20,250 nt of DNA from positions 1 through 20,250 of the forward strand of contig CAZYRX010000037.1 of the NCBI GenBank assembly GCA_964649895.1. Reading direction: 5' to 3'. Positions 1 through 6,531 of this stretch are shown in pieces; the first letter of the stretch is position 1; each line of letters starts with the position of its first letter. The position numbers were made by a program, and so were the translations under genes. The DNA comes from Halanaerobium sp964649895. Its GTDB lineage: Bacteria; Bacillota; Halanaerobiia; Halanaerobiales; Halanaerobiaceae. Under the pieces are notes generated by a model. The model saw only the letters and a list, made by a program, of their open reading frames with translations. It ran no database searches and was not told the DNA's origin.

Positions 1-90
1 TTATGTTTATATTTTCTTATATATATATTATTTTTCAATGGATATAATATTTACTTTAATTATTCAACAGAGAATTTAAATAATTTCTAA

Positions 91-117
91 AAAGGGATGA
101 AATCATCCCTTTATTTA
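91..117 (+). terminator. Hairpin upstream of ptsH, terminator-like
   Basis: An inverted repeat AAAGGGATGA (91-100) / TCATCCCTTT (103-112) forms a stem of 9-10 bp with a very short loop, followed by a broken T-rich stretch (TTTATTTAT). It is probably the end of a gene lying before the window. A TATAAT at 43-48 could place a start point upstream of the hairpin, which would put it in the ptsH leader instead, but no good -35 accompanies it. The weak T-tract keeps confidence moderate. Confidence 0.5.
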
Positions 118-169
118 TGATAAAATATATAAATAAGTTAATGATTAATGAATTGAAAGGATGATAAAA

Positions 170-445
170 TTGGCAAAACAGCAATCAGTAGAAATTACAA
201 ACAGAACAGGTTTACACGCTCGTCCTGCTGCTCAATTTGTTCAAAAAGCAGGTCAATTTAATTCTAAGATTAATATTGTTTTTGATGAGAAAGAAGTTAA
301 TGCTAAAAGTATAATGGGTGTAATGAGTCTCGGAGTTGGCAAAGGAAATACAATTATGATTAAAGCAGATGGTGATGATGAATCTGAAGCGATTAAAGAA
401 TTAGTTGATTTTATTAAAACAGAGATGCCTAAAGAAGATGAATAA
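170..445 (+). CDS. ptsH: HPr, phosphocarrier protein of the PTS
   Basis: HPr is the small cytoplasmic phosphocarrier that receives phosphate from PEP through enzyme I on a histidine and passes it to EIIA proteins. In Firmicutes it is also phosphorylated on a serine by HPr kinase for catabolite control. The protein (91 aa from the TTG) has the active-site motif TGLHARPAAQF, with His at residue 16, and the regulatory-serine motif KSIMGVMSLG, with Ser at residue 47. Both sites are therefore intact, which separates it from Crh, where the histidine is lost. I choose TTG at 170: the in-frame ATG at 161 lies inside the Shine-Dalgarno AAAGGATGAT and abuts its GG, so it cannot be used with that site. 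Starting at TTG gives the usual family length. No ptsI follows, so it is a stand-alone gene here. Confidence 0.96.
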   Translation: MAKQQSVEITNRTGLHARPAAQFVQKAGQFNSKINIVFDEKEVNAKSIMGVMSLGVGKGNTIMIKADGDDESEAIKELVDFIKTEMPKEDE

Positions 446-467
446 TTAGTATTTTGATTTGTAGATT

Positions 468-571
468 GAAAACTTCTCACACAGCTATCATAGCAAGGCA
501 AAACCCCCTGCTGTTTTAGGTATGGGAGAAGGTAAAATAAATAACAGAGCCTTAATATGATGTATCATAGA
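468..571 (+). other. Possible structured RNA region between ptsH and the UbiA-like gene
   Basis: The 208 bases between ptsH and the next gene contain no convincing ORF but several pairable segments. CTTCTC (473-478) can pair with GAGAAG (526-531), enclosing ACAGC (481-485) with GCTGT (510-514). A mutually exclusive fold pairs AGCAAGG (492-498) with CCCTGCT (506-512), with one mismatch. TATGAT (556-561) can pair with ATCATA at 564-569 or with the same hexamer at 487-492. This stretch is less AT-rich than its surroundings and is followed by a strong terminator. It could be a cis-acting leader of the downstream gene, a small RNA, or merely the ptsH 3' UTR. I do not recognise it as a known riboswitch class. 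Confidence 0.35.
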
Positions 572-589
572 GAAAGTACAAAATAGAAT

Positions 590-620
590 CCGGGCGGCTG
601 AAAGCTGTCCGGTTTCTTTT
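590..620 (+). terminator. Intrinsic terminator before the UbiA-like gene
   Basis: CCGGGCGGCT (590-599), loop GAA, and AGCTGTCCGG (603-612) make a 10-bp stem with two G-U pairs, followed by TTTCTTTT. It is by far the most GC-rich hairpin nearby. It lies 33 bases before the ATG of the next gene and upstream of that gene's Shine-Dalgarno. It either ends the ptsH transcript, ends a small RNA, or acts as an attenuator for the following gene. Confidence 0.8.
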
Positions 621-653
621 GAATTTAAGCTTTTTAAGGAGTCAATTTAATTT

Positions 654-1547
654 ATGTCAATTAAAAAAGATAGTTTGATTTATAAATTGTATAGACTAAG
701 TCTTCCAGAATTATGGCTTGACTTATTTTTGCCAATTTTATTGGGAGCTGCAATATCTTTAAATTTTAATTCTAAATTTAATATTTTTTATTTTATAATT
801 ACTGCTTTTGCTTTTTTATTTTTTATTTTAGCTGCTAATAGCTGGATAAAATATTTTTTTGCCGTTAGTGACAATTATGAAAAAGAAATAACTTTGTATC
901 AACTTCTTTACTATTTTTATTATAATTATAACAGAAAAGAAAATTTGATTAAAAAACCAGAACTTAATAAAAAAACACTGCTTTTAACCGCAATAATAAC
1001 AACATTACTATTAATATTATTTGCTTTTTTTATAATACAAATTAATGAGTATATAATTTTTGTTATATTATTAAGCATATTATTATTTATAATATATATT
1101 TTTCTACAGATTAAGATGATAGACAGTTTTTTTGATGAATTGATAATTGGGCTTCTAGCAGGGCCGTGTTTAATTACAATATCTTATATGATGCAGAGTG
1201 GTGGATTTAATATAGCGATAATATTTTTAGAGTTACCTATTTCTCTATTAGCTATAAATTTAAGATGGGTAAGTCAACATAATAGATATTATTCTTTTAA
1301 AGGATTTAAAGTATTATTATTATTTATATATGCATCTTTTGCCTTTATTTTTGCCATTTTTAATAACATTATTTTTTTATTTTTATATATCTCTCTACCG
1401 ATAGTTATGTACAAACTAAAAAAAGATCAAAATTTATTATATTATGATTCAAAATTTGACATAATTGATTTTTCTCGTAAATTATATTATTATACATCAT
1501 TATTACTTGCAGCATTATTGATATTTGATTATATTATAAGAATTTGA
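654..1547 (+). CDS. UbiA/MenA-like membrane protein lacking the catalytic aspartates
   Basis: A very hydrophobic 297-residue protein with about eight or nine membrane segments. Its layout follows UbiA/MenA prenyltransferases: an N-terminal RLSLPELWLDLFLPILLGAA resembling the MenA start, FDELIIGLLAGPCLITISYM (159-178) resembling the GELxxxxxFGPL region, and LPISLLAINLRW (194-205). The two Mg-prenyl-diphosphate sites are not conserved. Where NDxxD is expected the sequence reads NSWIK (62-66), and where NxRDxxxD is expected it reads NLRWVSQH (202-209). It is either a highly diverged member or one without prenyltransferase activity, and its substrate is unknown. AAGGAG at 636-641 serves the ATG with a rather long 12-base spacing. 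It is followed after 9 bases by the CMD-RNase H gene, whose SD begins within the stop codon, so the two are probably co-transcribed and coupled. Family call moderate, function unknown. Confidence 0.6.
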   Translation: MSIKKDSLIYKLYRLSLPELWLDLFLPILLGAAISLNFNSKFNIFYFIITAFAFLFFILAANSWIKYFFAVSDNYEKEITLYQLLYYFYYNYNRKENLIKKPELNKKTLLLTAIITTLLLILFAFFIIQINEYIIFVILLSILLFIIYIFLQIKMIDSFFDELIIGLLAGPCLITISYMMQSGGFNIAIIFLELPISLLAINLRWVSQHNRYYSFKGFKVLLLFIYASFAFIFAIFNNIIFLFLYISLPIVMYKLKKDQNLLYYDSKFDIIDFSRKLYYYTSLLLAALLIFDYIIRI

Positions 1548-1556
1548 GGTGATAGA

Positions 1557-2357
1557 ATGATAGATAAAATTGAAGAATTTAATGAATACAGAGAAAAAAT
1601 GAATGAAATTATTTTAAAAGAAGGGAATCTGCATACAAAAAGATTTTTCAATCTAGATACACAGGTATATAAAGACGGTGTACTCTCTAAAAAGAATAAA
1701 GAATTATTGGGTTTAACTTCCTCATTAGTTTTGCGGTGTGATGACTGCATTACTTATCATATTATTAATGCAGTGAAAGCAGGTTGGTCAAAAAAAGAAA
1801 TTTATGAAGCTATGAATGTTGCTTTAATTGTGGGTGGATCTATTGTAATTCCACATATTAGAAAAGCTGCAGAATTAATTGAAGAAATTGAAAAAGAGAA
1901 TGAAAATGAAGATAAAGTCAAGAGAGATATTTTTCAACTATATACTGATGGTGCATGTTCTGGTAATCCAGGACCTGGCGGGTATGCAGCTCTGATATTA
2001 AAGAATAATAAAGAGGTTGAAAAAATAACTGGAGCTGTTAAAGATACAACTAATAATAGAATGGAACTAAAAGCAGTAATCGAGGGTTTGAAAAGAATTA
2101 AAAAAGGAAGCAGAGTTAAACTCTACAGTGACTCTACATATGTTTTGAATGGTTTGAGTGAATGGATAAATAACTGGAAAAAAAATAGCTGGAAAACCAC
2201 TTCTAAAAAAGACGTTGCCAATAAAGACTTATGGCAGGAATTAGATAGTTTAGCGGTGAATTTCCAGCTCGAATTTAATAAAGTTAAAGGTCACAGTGGT
2301 GATAAATATAATGAAGAGGTTGATTCTTTAGCTAAAAAATCAGCAGATGAGATTTAG
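1557..2357 (+). CDS. Fusion of AhpD/CMD-type domain with ribonuclease HI
   Basis: A 266-residue two-domain protein. Residues about 5-112 are a carboxymuconolactone decarboxylase/AhpD-type fold, with KELLGLTSSLVLRCDDCITYH carrying the redox pair C61-x-x-C64 and H68, then KAGWSKKEIYEAMNVALIVGG. Such domains often act as thiol reductases, as AhpD does, and are not necessarily decarboxylases. After a charged linker (about 108-124) comes a complete RNase HI: YTDGACSGNPGPGGYAA with D131, NNRMEL with E170, YSDSTYV with D192, KGHSGD with H246, and NEEVDSLA with D256. All four catalytic carboxylates are therefore present, and it should cut RNA in RNA-DNA hybrids. No ATG, GTG or TTG start lies in the linker, so the fusion is real at the reading-frame level. 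SD GAGGTGAT (1546-1553) overlaps the preceding stop. It converges with perR, the stop codons overlapping by 4 bases. Confidence 0.92.
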   Translation: MIDKIEEFNEYREKMNEIILKEGNLHTKRFFNLDTQVYKDGVLSKKNKELLGLTSSLVLRCDDCITYHIINAVKAGWSKKEIYEAMNVALIVGGSIVIPHIRKAAELIEEIEKENENEDKVKRDIFQLYTDGACSGNPGPGGYAALILKNNKEVEKITGAVKDTTNNRMELKAVIEGLKRIKKGSRVKLYSDSTYVLNGLSEWINNWKKNSWKTTSKKDVANKDLWQELDSLAVNFQLEFNKVKGHSGDKYNEEVDSLAKKSADEI

Positions 2358-2746
2358 TTTTTTTGCTGACAATCGGGGCAAATTCCACTAAATTCAAGTC
2401 GATGTTCTTTAGCAATAAAGCCTGTTTTTTTATTAATTTTATTGTTTAAATCTGCTCCTAAATCTAGTTCTAAATCATAAACCTTTCCACATTTTTCACA
2501 ATGGAAATGGTAATGATGTTCTGATTTTCCATCGTATCTGCTTTGACTGCTTCCATAATTTAAAACATTTATTTTTCCCATTTCAGCAAGTACATTGAGA
2601 TTTCTATACACAGTTCCAAGACTTATATTTGGTATATCTTTTTTTACTTTTTCATAAATCCAATCTGCGGTAGGATGAGAATCAGTATTTTTTAAGACTC
2701 TCAAAATAGCTTTACGCTGTTTTGTCATTCTTGTATTTTTAGCCAT
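2354..2746 (-). CDS. perR: PerR-type peroxide-sensing repressor (Fur family)
   Basis: A 130-residue Fur-family regulator with an N-terminal winged helix (TKQRKAILRVLKN... SLGTVYRNLNVL) and a C-terminal metal-binding dimerisation domain. Residues matching the B. subtilis PerR sensing site are all present: H24, D72 (in SRYD), H78, H80 and D91. The Asp in SRYD is typical of PerR, whereas Fur has Glu at that position. Two CxxC pairs, C83/C86 and C123/C126, form the structural zinc site. PerR proteins use Fe or Mn and are inactivated by histidine oxidation when peroxide appears. A strong RBS, AAGGAGGT, lies on the minus strand at 2758-2751, four bases before the ATG. A PerR-box-like palindrome upstream suggests autoregulation. 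The neighbour across the convergent stop carries an AhpD-like redox domain, a suggestive but unproven link. Another Fur-family specificity remains possible. Confidence 0.85.
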   Translation of the reverse strand: MAKNTRMTKQRKAILRVLKNTDSHPTADWIYEKVKKDIPNISLGTVYRNLNVLAEMGKINVLNYGSSQSRYDGKSEHHYHFHCEKCGKVYDLELDLGADLNNKINKKTGFIAKEHRLEFSGICPDCQQKN

Positions 2747-2778
2747 AGTAACCTCCTTTGCAAATTAGTTCTACATAA

Positions 2779-2808
2779 ATTATATAAGTTTAATAATAAT
2801 AATTACTA
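2779..2808 (-). promoter_or_regulatory. Candidate perR promoter with overlapping PerR box
   Basis: Positions 2794-2808 read TAATAATAATTACTA, an imperfect 7-1-7 inverted repeat that matches the PerR box TTATAATNATTATAA at 11 of 14 defined positions by my count. On the minus strand a perfect TATAAT lies at 2784-2779, and the PerR-like box covers where the -35 would be, with no good -35 hexamer of its own. That arrangement fits autorepression. The region is AT-rich, so chance similarity cannot be excluded. Confidence 0.4.
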
Positions 2809-2879
2809 TTCTCTATAGTTATTTTAACAGAAATGTGTAATATATTCAAGTTTTAAATATTAAATAAAGGGTGATTAAT

Positions 2880-3884
2880 TTGTCAAAAAAAGAGAGAAAA
2901 AGGATTTTAACCGGAGATAGACCAACAGGTAAATTGCATTTAGGTCATTATGTTGGAAGCTTGAAAAATAGAGTTGAACTTCAAGAAAAATATGATACTT
3001 TTTTAATAATTGCAGATGTTCAAGCACTTACTACAAATTTTGATAGTCCAGAAAAATTGAGTGAAGATGTTAGACAGGTAGCGAGAGATTATCTTGCCGC
3101 AGGAATTGATCCAGAAAAAACTACTATTTTTGTCCAATCTATGGTTCCTCAGATTGCTGAACTTACAATTTTTTATTCAATGCTCGTGACTGTAAACCAG
3201 CTCCGTCATAATCCCACTATTAAATCAGAAGCAGATCAGTATGGTTATAAAGAAATGACATATGGATTTTTAGGGTATCCAGTCAGCCAGGCAGCGGACA
3301 TTACTTTTTGTCGTGCTAATCTTGTTCCAGTTGGAGAAGATCAGATACCTCACATAGAACAGACTCGTAAAATTGTCAGGAAATTCAATAATATGTATGG
3401 TGAAATTTTTCCAGAACCAGAAGCACTTATCAGTGATTTCCCACGTTTGATGGGTATTGATGGAAAAGCTAAAATGAGTAAGAGTTTAAATAATGCTATT
3501 TATTTAAGTGATTCTAAAGAAGCAGTTAAGAAAAAAATTATGAAAGCCAAGACTGATCCTGCAAGGATCCACAAAGATGACCCAGGTCATCCTGAAGTAT
3601 GTACTGTATATCATTATCATAAAGCATTTAATTCAGAAGAATCAGATGAAATTGCAGAAAGATGTAGAGCTGGTACCATTGGTTGTGTAAACTGCAAAAA
3701 AAGAATGGCCAAAAAATTAAATGAATTTTTAGATCCAATGAGAGAAAGAAGAAAGAAATATTTGGACAATCCTCAGTTAATTGATGAAATTATCAAAAAA
3801 GGAACAGAAAGAGCAAAAAAAGAGGCAGAAAAAACGCTGAAAAAAGTAAGAGAGGTAATGAAAATAGATTATTTTTCTGAATAA
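2880..3884 (+). CDS. trpS: Tryptophanyl-tRNA synthetase, probable Fe-S type
   Basis: A class I aminoacyl-tRNA synthetase of 334 residues that charges tRNA-Trp. GDRPTGKLHLGHYVGSL near the N-terminus holds the HIGH-type motif, and GKAKMSKS (about residues 196-203) is the KMSKS loop. Late in the protein four cysteines, at about 241, 262, 269 and 272, are spaced C-x20-C-x6-C-x2-C. This closely resembles the [4Fe-4S]-binding pattern described for Thermotoga maritima TrpRS, so this enzyme probably binds a cluster in its anticodon-recognition part. I choose TTG at 2880: the in-frame GTG at 2871 lies within the Shine-Dalgarno AAAGGGTGAT. The 133-base upstream gap shared with perR shows no T-box. Apparently a single-gene transcript, with no strong terminator seen downstream. 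Confidence 0.96.
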   Translation: MSKKERKRILTGDRPTGKLHLGHYVGSLKNRVELQEKYDTFLIIADVQALTTNFDSPEKLSEDVRQVARDYLAAGIDPEKTTIFVQSMVPQIAELTIFYSMLVTVNQLRHNPTIKSEADQYGYKEMTYGFLGYPVSQAADITFCRANLVPVGEDQIPHIEQTRKIVRKFNNMYGEIFPEPEALISDFPRLMGIDGKAKMSKSLNNAIYLSDSKEAVKKKIMKAKTDPARIHKDDPGHPEVCTVYHYHKAFNSEESDEIAERCRAGTIGCVNCKKRMAKKLNEFLDPMRERRKKYLDNPQLIDEIIKKGTERAKKEAEKTLKKVREVMKIDYFSE

Positions 3885-3981
3885 AAATATAATTTCAATC
3901 TAAAACTATCTATTATTTAAATCCACTAATAATTATATTAATTTTTTTCTAATTGATGAATTTTCTGAAAGGATGATTAAT

Positions 3982-5040
3982 GTGTCAAATTCTAAATTAA
4001 ATATAGCTTTAATATTTGGAGGTAGATCTGCTGAACATGAAGTTTCCATTCTTTCAGCACGCTCTATATATAATGCTTTTGATAAAAATAAGTATAATAT
4101 TTTTCCTATTGCTATTTCTGAGGAAGGTAGATGGTTAAACCCCAACAAATCAACTTCAATATTAAATAGTGAAATGAAAAAAGTATCTAAGAGTAATTCG
4201 AATTTAATTTCTGAAGATATCATTAATTTTCTCCAGAACAAAATTGATTTAGCTTTCCCAGTATTACATGGTCCGTTTGGTGAAGATGGTAAATTGCAGG
4301 GGTTTTTTGATATTTTAGATATTAATTATATTGGTTGTAATTTAAGTTCTTCAGCAGTTGGGATGGATAAAGCAATTATGAAGAAATTATTTGCATATCA
4401 TAATATCCCCCAAACTAAATTTTTGACATTTAATAAATTTGAATGTCAAGAAGCTGCAAATAGAGATTTGTACGATAAAATACGATCTAATCTAGAAAGT
4501 TCATTTTTTGTTAAACCAGCTAATATGGGATCAAGTATAGGTATTAACAAAGTAGAAAAATACGATGGTTTTGTTGAAGCTTTAAAAACTGCTTTTGAGC
4601 ATGATAGCAAAATAATTTTCGAAAAAGCAGTTGATGCAAGAGAAATTGAGGCTGCTGTATTAGGTTCTGATGGTGAAATTCAAGTTTCGGTTCCTGGAGA
4701 AATTGTTTCAACACATAATTTTTATGATTATCAAGCAAAATATAAAGATGAAACAACTAATCTTGTTATTCCAGCGGACATAACTGTAGAGGCAGAAAAA
4801 CAAATTGCAGAGTTATCAGTTGAAGTTTTTAATATAGTTGGAGCTTCTGGGCTTTCTCGAATCGATTTTTTCATAACTAAAAATGATAATAGAGTATTAG
4901 TAAATGAAATCAACACTATGCCTGGTTTTACAAGATTTAGCATGTACCCACTTTTATTTAAAGAGAGTGGTATTGCATATTCCGATTTATTAGATAAATT
5001 AGTTAATATAGCACTTCATAAGGAAAGAGAAGATGGGTAA
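3982..5040 (+). CDS. ddl: D-alanine--D-alanine ligase
   Basis: An ATP-grasp ligase that joins two D-alanines for addition to the peptidoglycan precursor by MurF. The 352-residue protein starts at GTG 3982, because the in-frame ATG at 3973 lies inside the SD GAAAGGATGAT. Visible motifs are FGGRSAEHEVS at the N-terminus, PVLHGPFGEDG, SAVGMDK, FVKPANMGSSIG (the ATP-binding loop with the serine), HNFYDYQAKY (the tyrosine of the D-Ala-D-Ala type, not the histidine seen in VanA-type D-lactate ligases), SRIDFF, and NEINTMPGFT with the Mg-binding Glu and Asn. The length is normal. Its last 8 bases overlap dinB, implying one transcript. In many bacteria ddl sits inside the dcw cluster between murC and ftsQ. 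Here it is just upstream of the cluster, beyond dinB and a terminator. Confidence 0.96.
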   Translation: MSNSKLNIALIFGGRSAEHEVSILSARSIYNAFDKNKYNIFPIAISEEGRWLNPNKSTSILNSEMKKVSKSNSNLISEDIINFLQNKIDLAFPVLHGPFGEDGKLQGFFDILDINYIGCNLSSSAVGMDKAIMKKLFAYHNIPQTKFLTFNKFECQEAANRDLYDKIRSNLESSFFVKPANMGSSIGINKVEKYDGFVEALKTAFEHDSKIIFEKAVDAREIEAAVLGSDGEIQVSVPGEIVSTHNFYDYQAKYKDETTNLVIPADITVEAEKQIAELSVEVFNIVGASGLSRIDFFITKNDNRVLVNEINTMPGFTRFSMYPLLFKESGIAYSDLLDKLVNIALHKEREDG

Positions 5041-6208
5041 ACTTCATGTTATTCATGCAGATATGGATGCTTTTTTTGCTGCAGTTGAGCAGAGAGAAAA
5101 CCCAGAATTAAAAGAAAAAGCTGTTATAATAGGTGGTGTGAATTTAAGCAATAGAGGTGTTGTTTCTACAGCATCGTATAAGGCCAGAGAATATGGTGTG
5201 CATTCTGCTATGCCTGTAGCCCAGGCAAGAAAATTATGTCCTAATGGTATTTATTTGCCTGCAAGGCATGATTTATATCAGGAGGTTTCCAGAGAGATTC
5301 TTTCAATACTTAATAAATATACACCATTAGTAGAGAAAATTTCTATTGATGAAGCCTTTTTGGATATTAAAGGATGTGAAAGATTATATGGTACTCCTCT
5401 AGAAATTGCTAAAAAAATAAAAAAAGATGTTAAAAATAAAACCGAATTAACAATTTCTATTGGACTTTCAATCAATAAATTTTTAGCAAAATTAGCTTCG
5501 GATTTTGATAAGCCAGATGGGTTAACTATAATTAAACATGAGGATATAAAAGAATTTATGGCTGATTTAGATATCAAGAAAATATGGGGAGTAGGAGATA
5601 TATTCGCCGAAAACTTAGCAGAAATTGGAGTTAATAAAGTAAAAGATATCTGGCAATATTCTTTAAATGAATTGAAAAATAAGTATGGTAAAGCAGGTAT
5701 AAAACTCTATTATCTTTCTAGAGGTTTAGATAATAGAAAAGTCAAGAGCAAAAATAAAATCAAATCTGTAAGTCATGAAGAAACATTTGCAGAAAATATT
5801 GAAGATATTGATAAACTCTGGGCTTATTTGTTTAAAATGAGTGAAAAGGTTTCCTTTAGATTGCACAGCAACAATCTAAAAGGAAATACAGTATTTATAA
5901 AAGTAAGATATGGAGATTTTTCCACAGTTAGCAGACAAATATCTTTAAAAAATCATCTTAACAGTACAGAAGTTATTTATAAAACTGGAAAAAAATTAAT
6001 TAAGGATAACAAGCTTTTTAATAAACCGCTTCGGCTGCTTGGAATAGGTGTAAGTAATTTAAGTAATTCTGAAAAAATTCAGTTAAATCTTTTTGATAAA
6101 AATGCCGGTGATTCAGAAATTGATAAAACTATTGATGATATAAAAAGAAAGTATGGTTTTAATAAGATTTCTAGAGCTAGAAAGCTATTTTTGAAAAATA
6201 ATGAATAA
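5033..6208 (+). CDS. dinB: DNA polymerase IV (Y-family translesion polymerase)
   Basis: An error-prone Y-family polymerase of 391 residues for replicating across damaged DNA. The N-terminal HADMDAFFAAVEQ holds the first catalytic Asp (D10), and SIDEAFLD holds D106 and E107. The palm, fingers and thumb (with IWGVGDIFAENLAEIGV, a helix-hairpin-helix-like segment near 184-200) are followed by the little-finger domain. Near the C-terminus, QLNLF (350-354) is a beta-clamp-binding motif that would recruit it to the replication fork. The ATG overlaps the end of ddl by 8 bases with AAGGA upstream, so it is probably translated by coupling. No LexA-type box is evident directly before it. Pairing with ddl looks organisational, not functional. 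A strong terminator follows. Confidence 0.96.
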   Translation: MGKLHVIHADMDAFFAAVEQRENPELKEKAVIIGGVNLSNRGVVSTASYKAREYGVHSAMPVAQARKLCPNGIYLPARHDLYQEVSREILSILNKYTPLVEKISIDEAFLDIKGCERLYGTPLEIAKKIKKDVKNKTELTISIGLSINKFLAKLASDFDKPDGLTIIKHEDIKEFMADLDIKKIWGVGDIFAENLAEIGVNKVKDIWQYSLNELKNKYGKAGIKLYYLSRGLDNRKVKSKNKIKSVSHEETFAENIEDIDKLWAYLFKMSEKVSFRLHSNNLKGNTVFIKVRYGDFSTVSRQISLKNHLNSTEVIYKTGKKLIKDNKLFNKPLRLLGIGVSNLSNSEKIQLNLFDKNAGDSEIDKTIDDIKRKYGFNKISRARKLFLKNNE

Positions 6209-6217
6209 TCATAAGTC

Positions 6218-6249
6218 ATCTCATCTAAATAAATAGATGAGATTTTTTT
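6218..6249 (+). terminator. Intrinsic terminator after dinB
   Basis: ATCTCATCTA (6218-6227), loop AATAAA, and TAGATGAGAT (6234-6243) form a perfect 10-bp stem running into a T-tract. It ends the ddl-dinB transcript and separates it from the dcw cluster. Confidence 0.92.
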
Positions 6250-6480
6250 ATGTGCTCATATATTTTAAAAGTTATTCTCGCAATTTCAGTTATCACTATA
6301 CAAAAATATAATTCTACTTTTTAATATTTGAATTTATTTCCTTTTTATCGATATTTGCTTATTAAATAAGAAAATAATCAAGTTTATTTGTCTTAAAATG
6401 ATTTAAAAAATATTTTTTTGTCAAAATCAAAGTTTTTTTCGGAAAATTAAAGGATTTTTTTTATTTACAGAGAACTAAAT
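6250..6480. other. AT-rich spacer upstream of the dcw cluster
   Basis: About 230 bases between the dinB terminator and the MraZ boxes with no coding signal on either strand. It is very AT-rich with many A and T runs, so -10-like hexamers occur by chance (for example TATAAT at 6307-6312 without a good -35). It should contain the cluster promoter. A small perfect palindrome-like CTTATTAAATAAG near 6359-6371 is the only other structure noticed. Confidence 0.5.
6418..6447 (+). promoter_or_regulatory. Candidate promoter of the dcw cluster
   Basis: TTGTCA (6418-6423) is a 5/6 match to the -35 consensus. At 18-base spacing GAAAAT (6442-6447) is a 4/6 match to -10. This would start transcription near 6454, some 30 bases before the first MraZ box. 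An alternative, TTGTCT (6388-6393) / TATTTT (6411-6416), scores about as well, so the call is tentative. Confidence 0.3.
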
Positions 6481-6483
6481 TAT

Positions 6484-6521
6484 TAAGTGGTAGAAAGTGG
6501 AGTCAAAGGGTAGAAAGTGGG
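6484..6521 (+). promoter_or_regulatory. MraZ operator: four 10-bp-spaced boxes
   Basis: Four repeats occur at exact 10-base intervals: TAAGTGG (6484-6490), AAAGTGG (6494-6500), CAAAGGG (6504-6510, degenerate) and AAAGTGG (6514-6520). They match the AAAGTGKNNN direct repeats described as MraZ binding sites in Mollicutes and the GTGGG-type repeats of other bacteria. The fourth box runs into the Shine-Dalgarno of mraZ (GGGAAGTGAT), so MraZ bound here should affect transcription and might also affect access to the ribosome site. Confidence 0.88.
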
Positions 6522-6531
6522 AAGTGATATT

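Noticed and set aside
253..501. Minus-strand ORF across ptsH
   Set aside because: It is a shadow of the ptsH frame with no RBS, low-complexity composition and no family resemblance. Similar antisense frames across other genes were dropped for the same reason.
522..560. Short ORF MGEGKINNRALI after ptsH
   Set aside because: Twelve codons with no convincing ribosome binding site, lying within the structured region, with no supporting signal.
446..620. Known riboswitch class, 6S RNA or SRP RNA between ptsH and the UbiA-like gene
   Set aside because: I looked for the conserved cores of TPP, SAM, cobalamin, c-di-GMP, guanidine, fluoride, THF, preQ1 and ZTP elements and of SRP RNA and found none, so it is reported only as unidentified possible structure.
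2747..2879. T-box riboswitch upstream of trpS
   Set aside because: The gap is only about 130 bases, has no T-box core sequence and no terminator/antiterminator pair, and is shared with the perR promoter.
3885..3981. Terminator between trpS and ddl
   Set aside because: Only a weak AT-only inverted repeat near a T-run (about 3930-3950) is present, with no stable stem, so it is not called.
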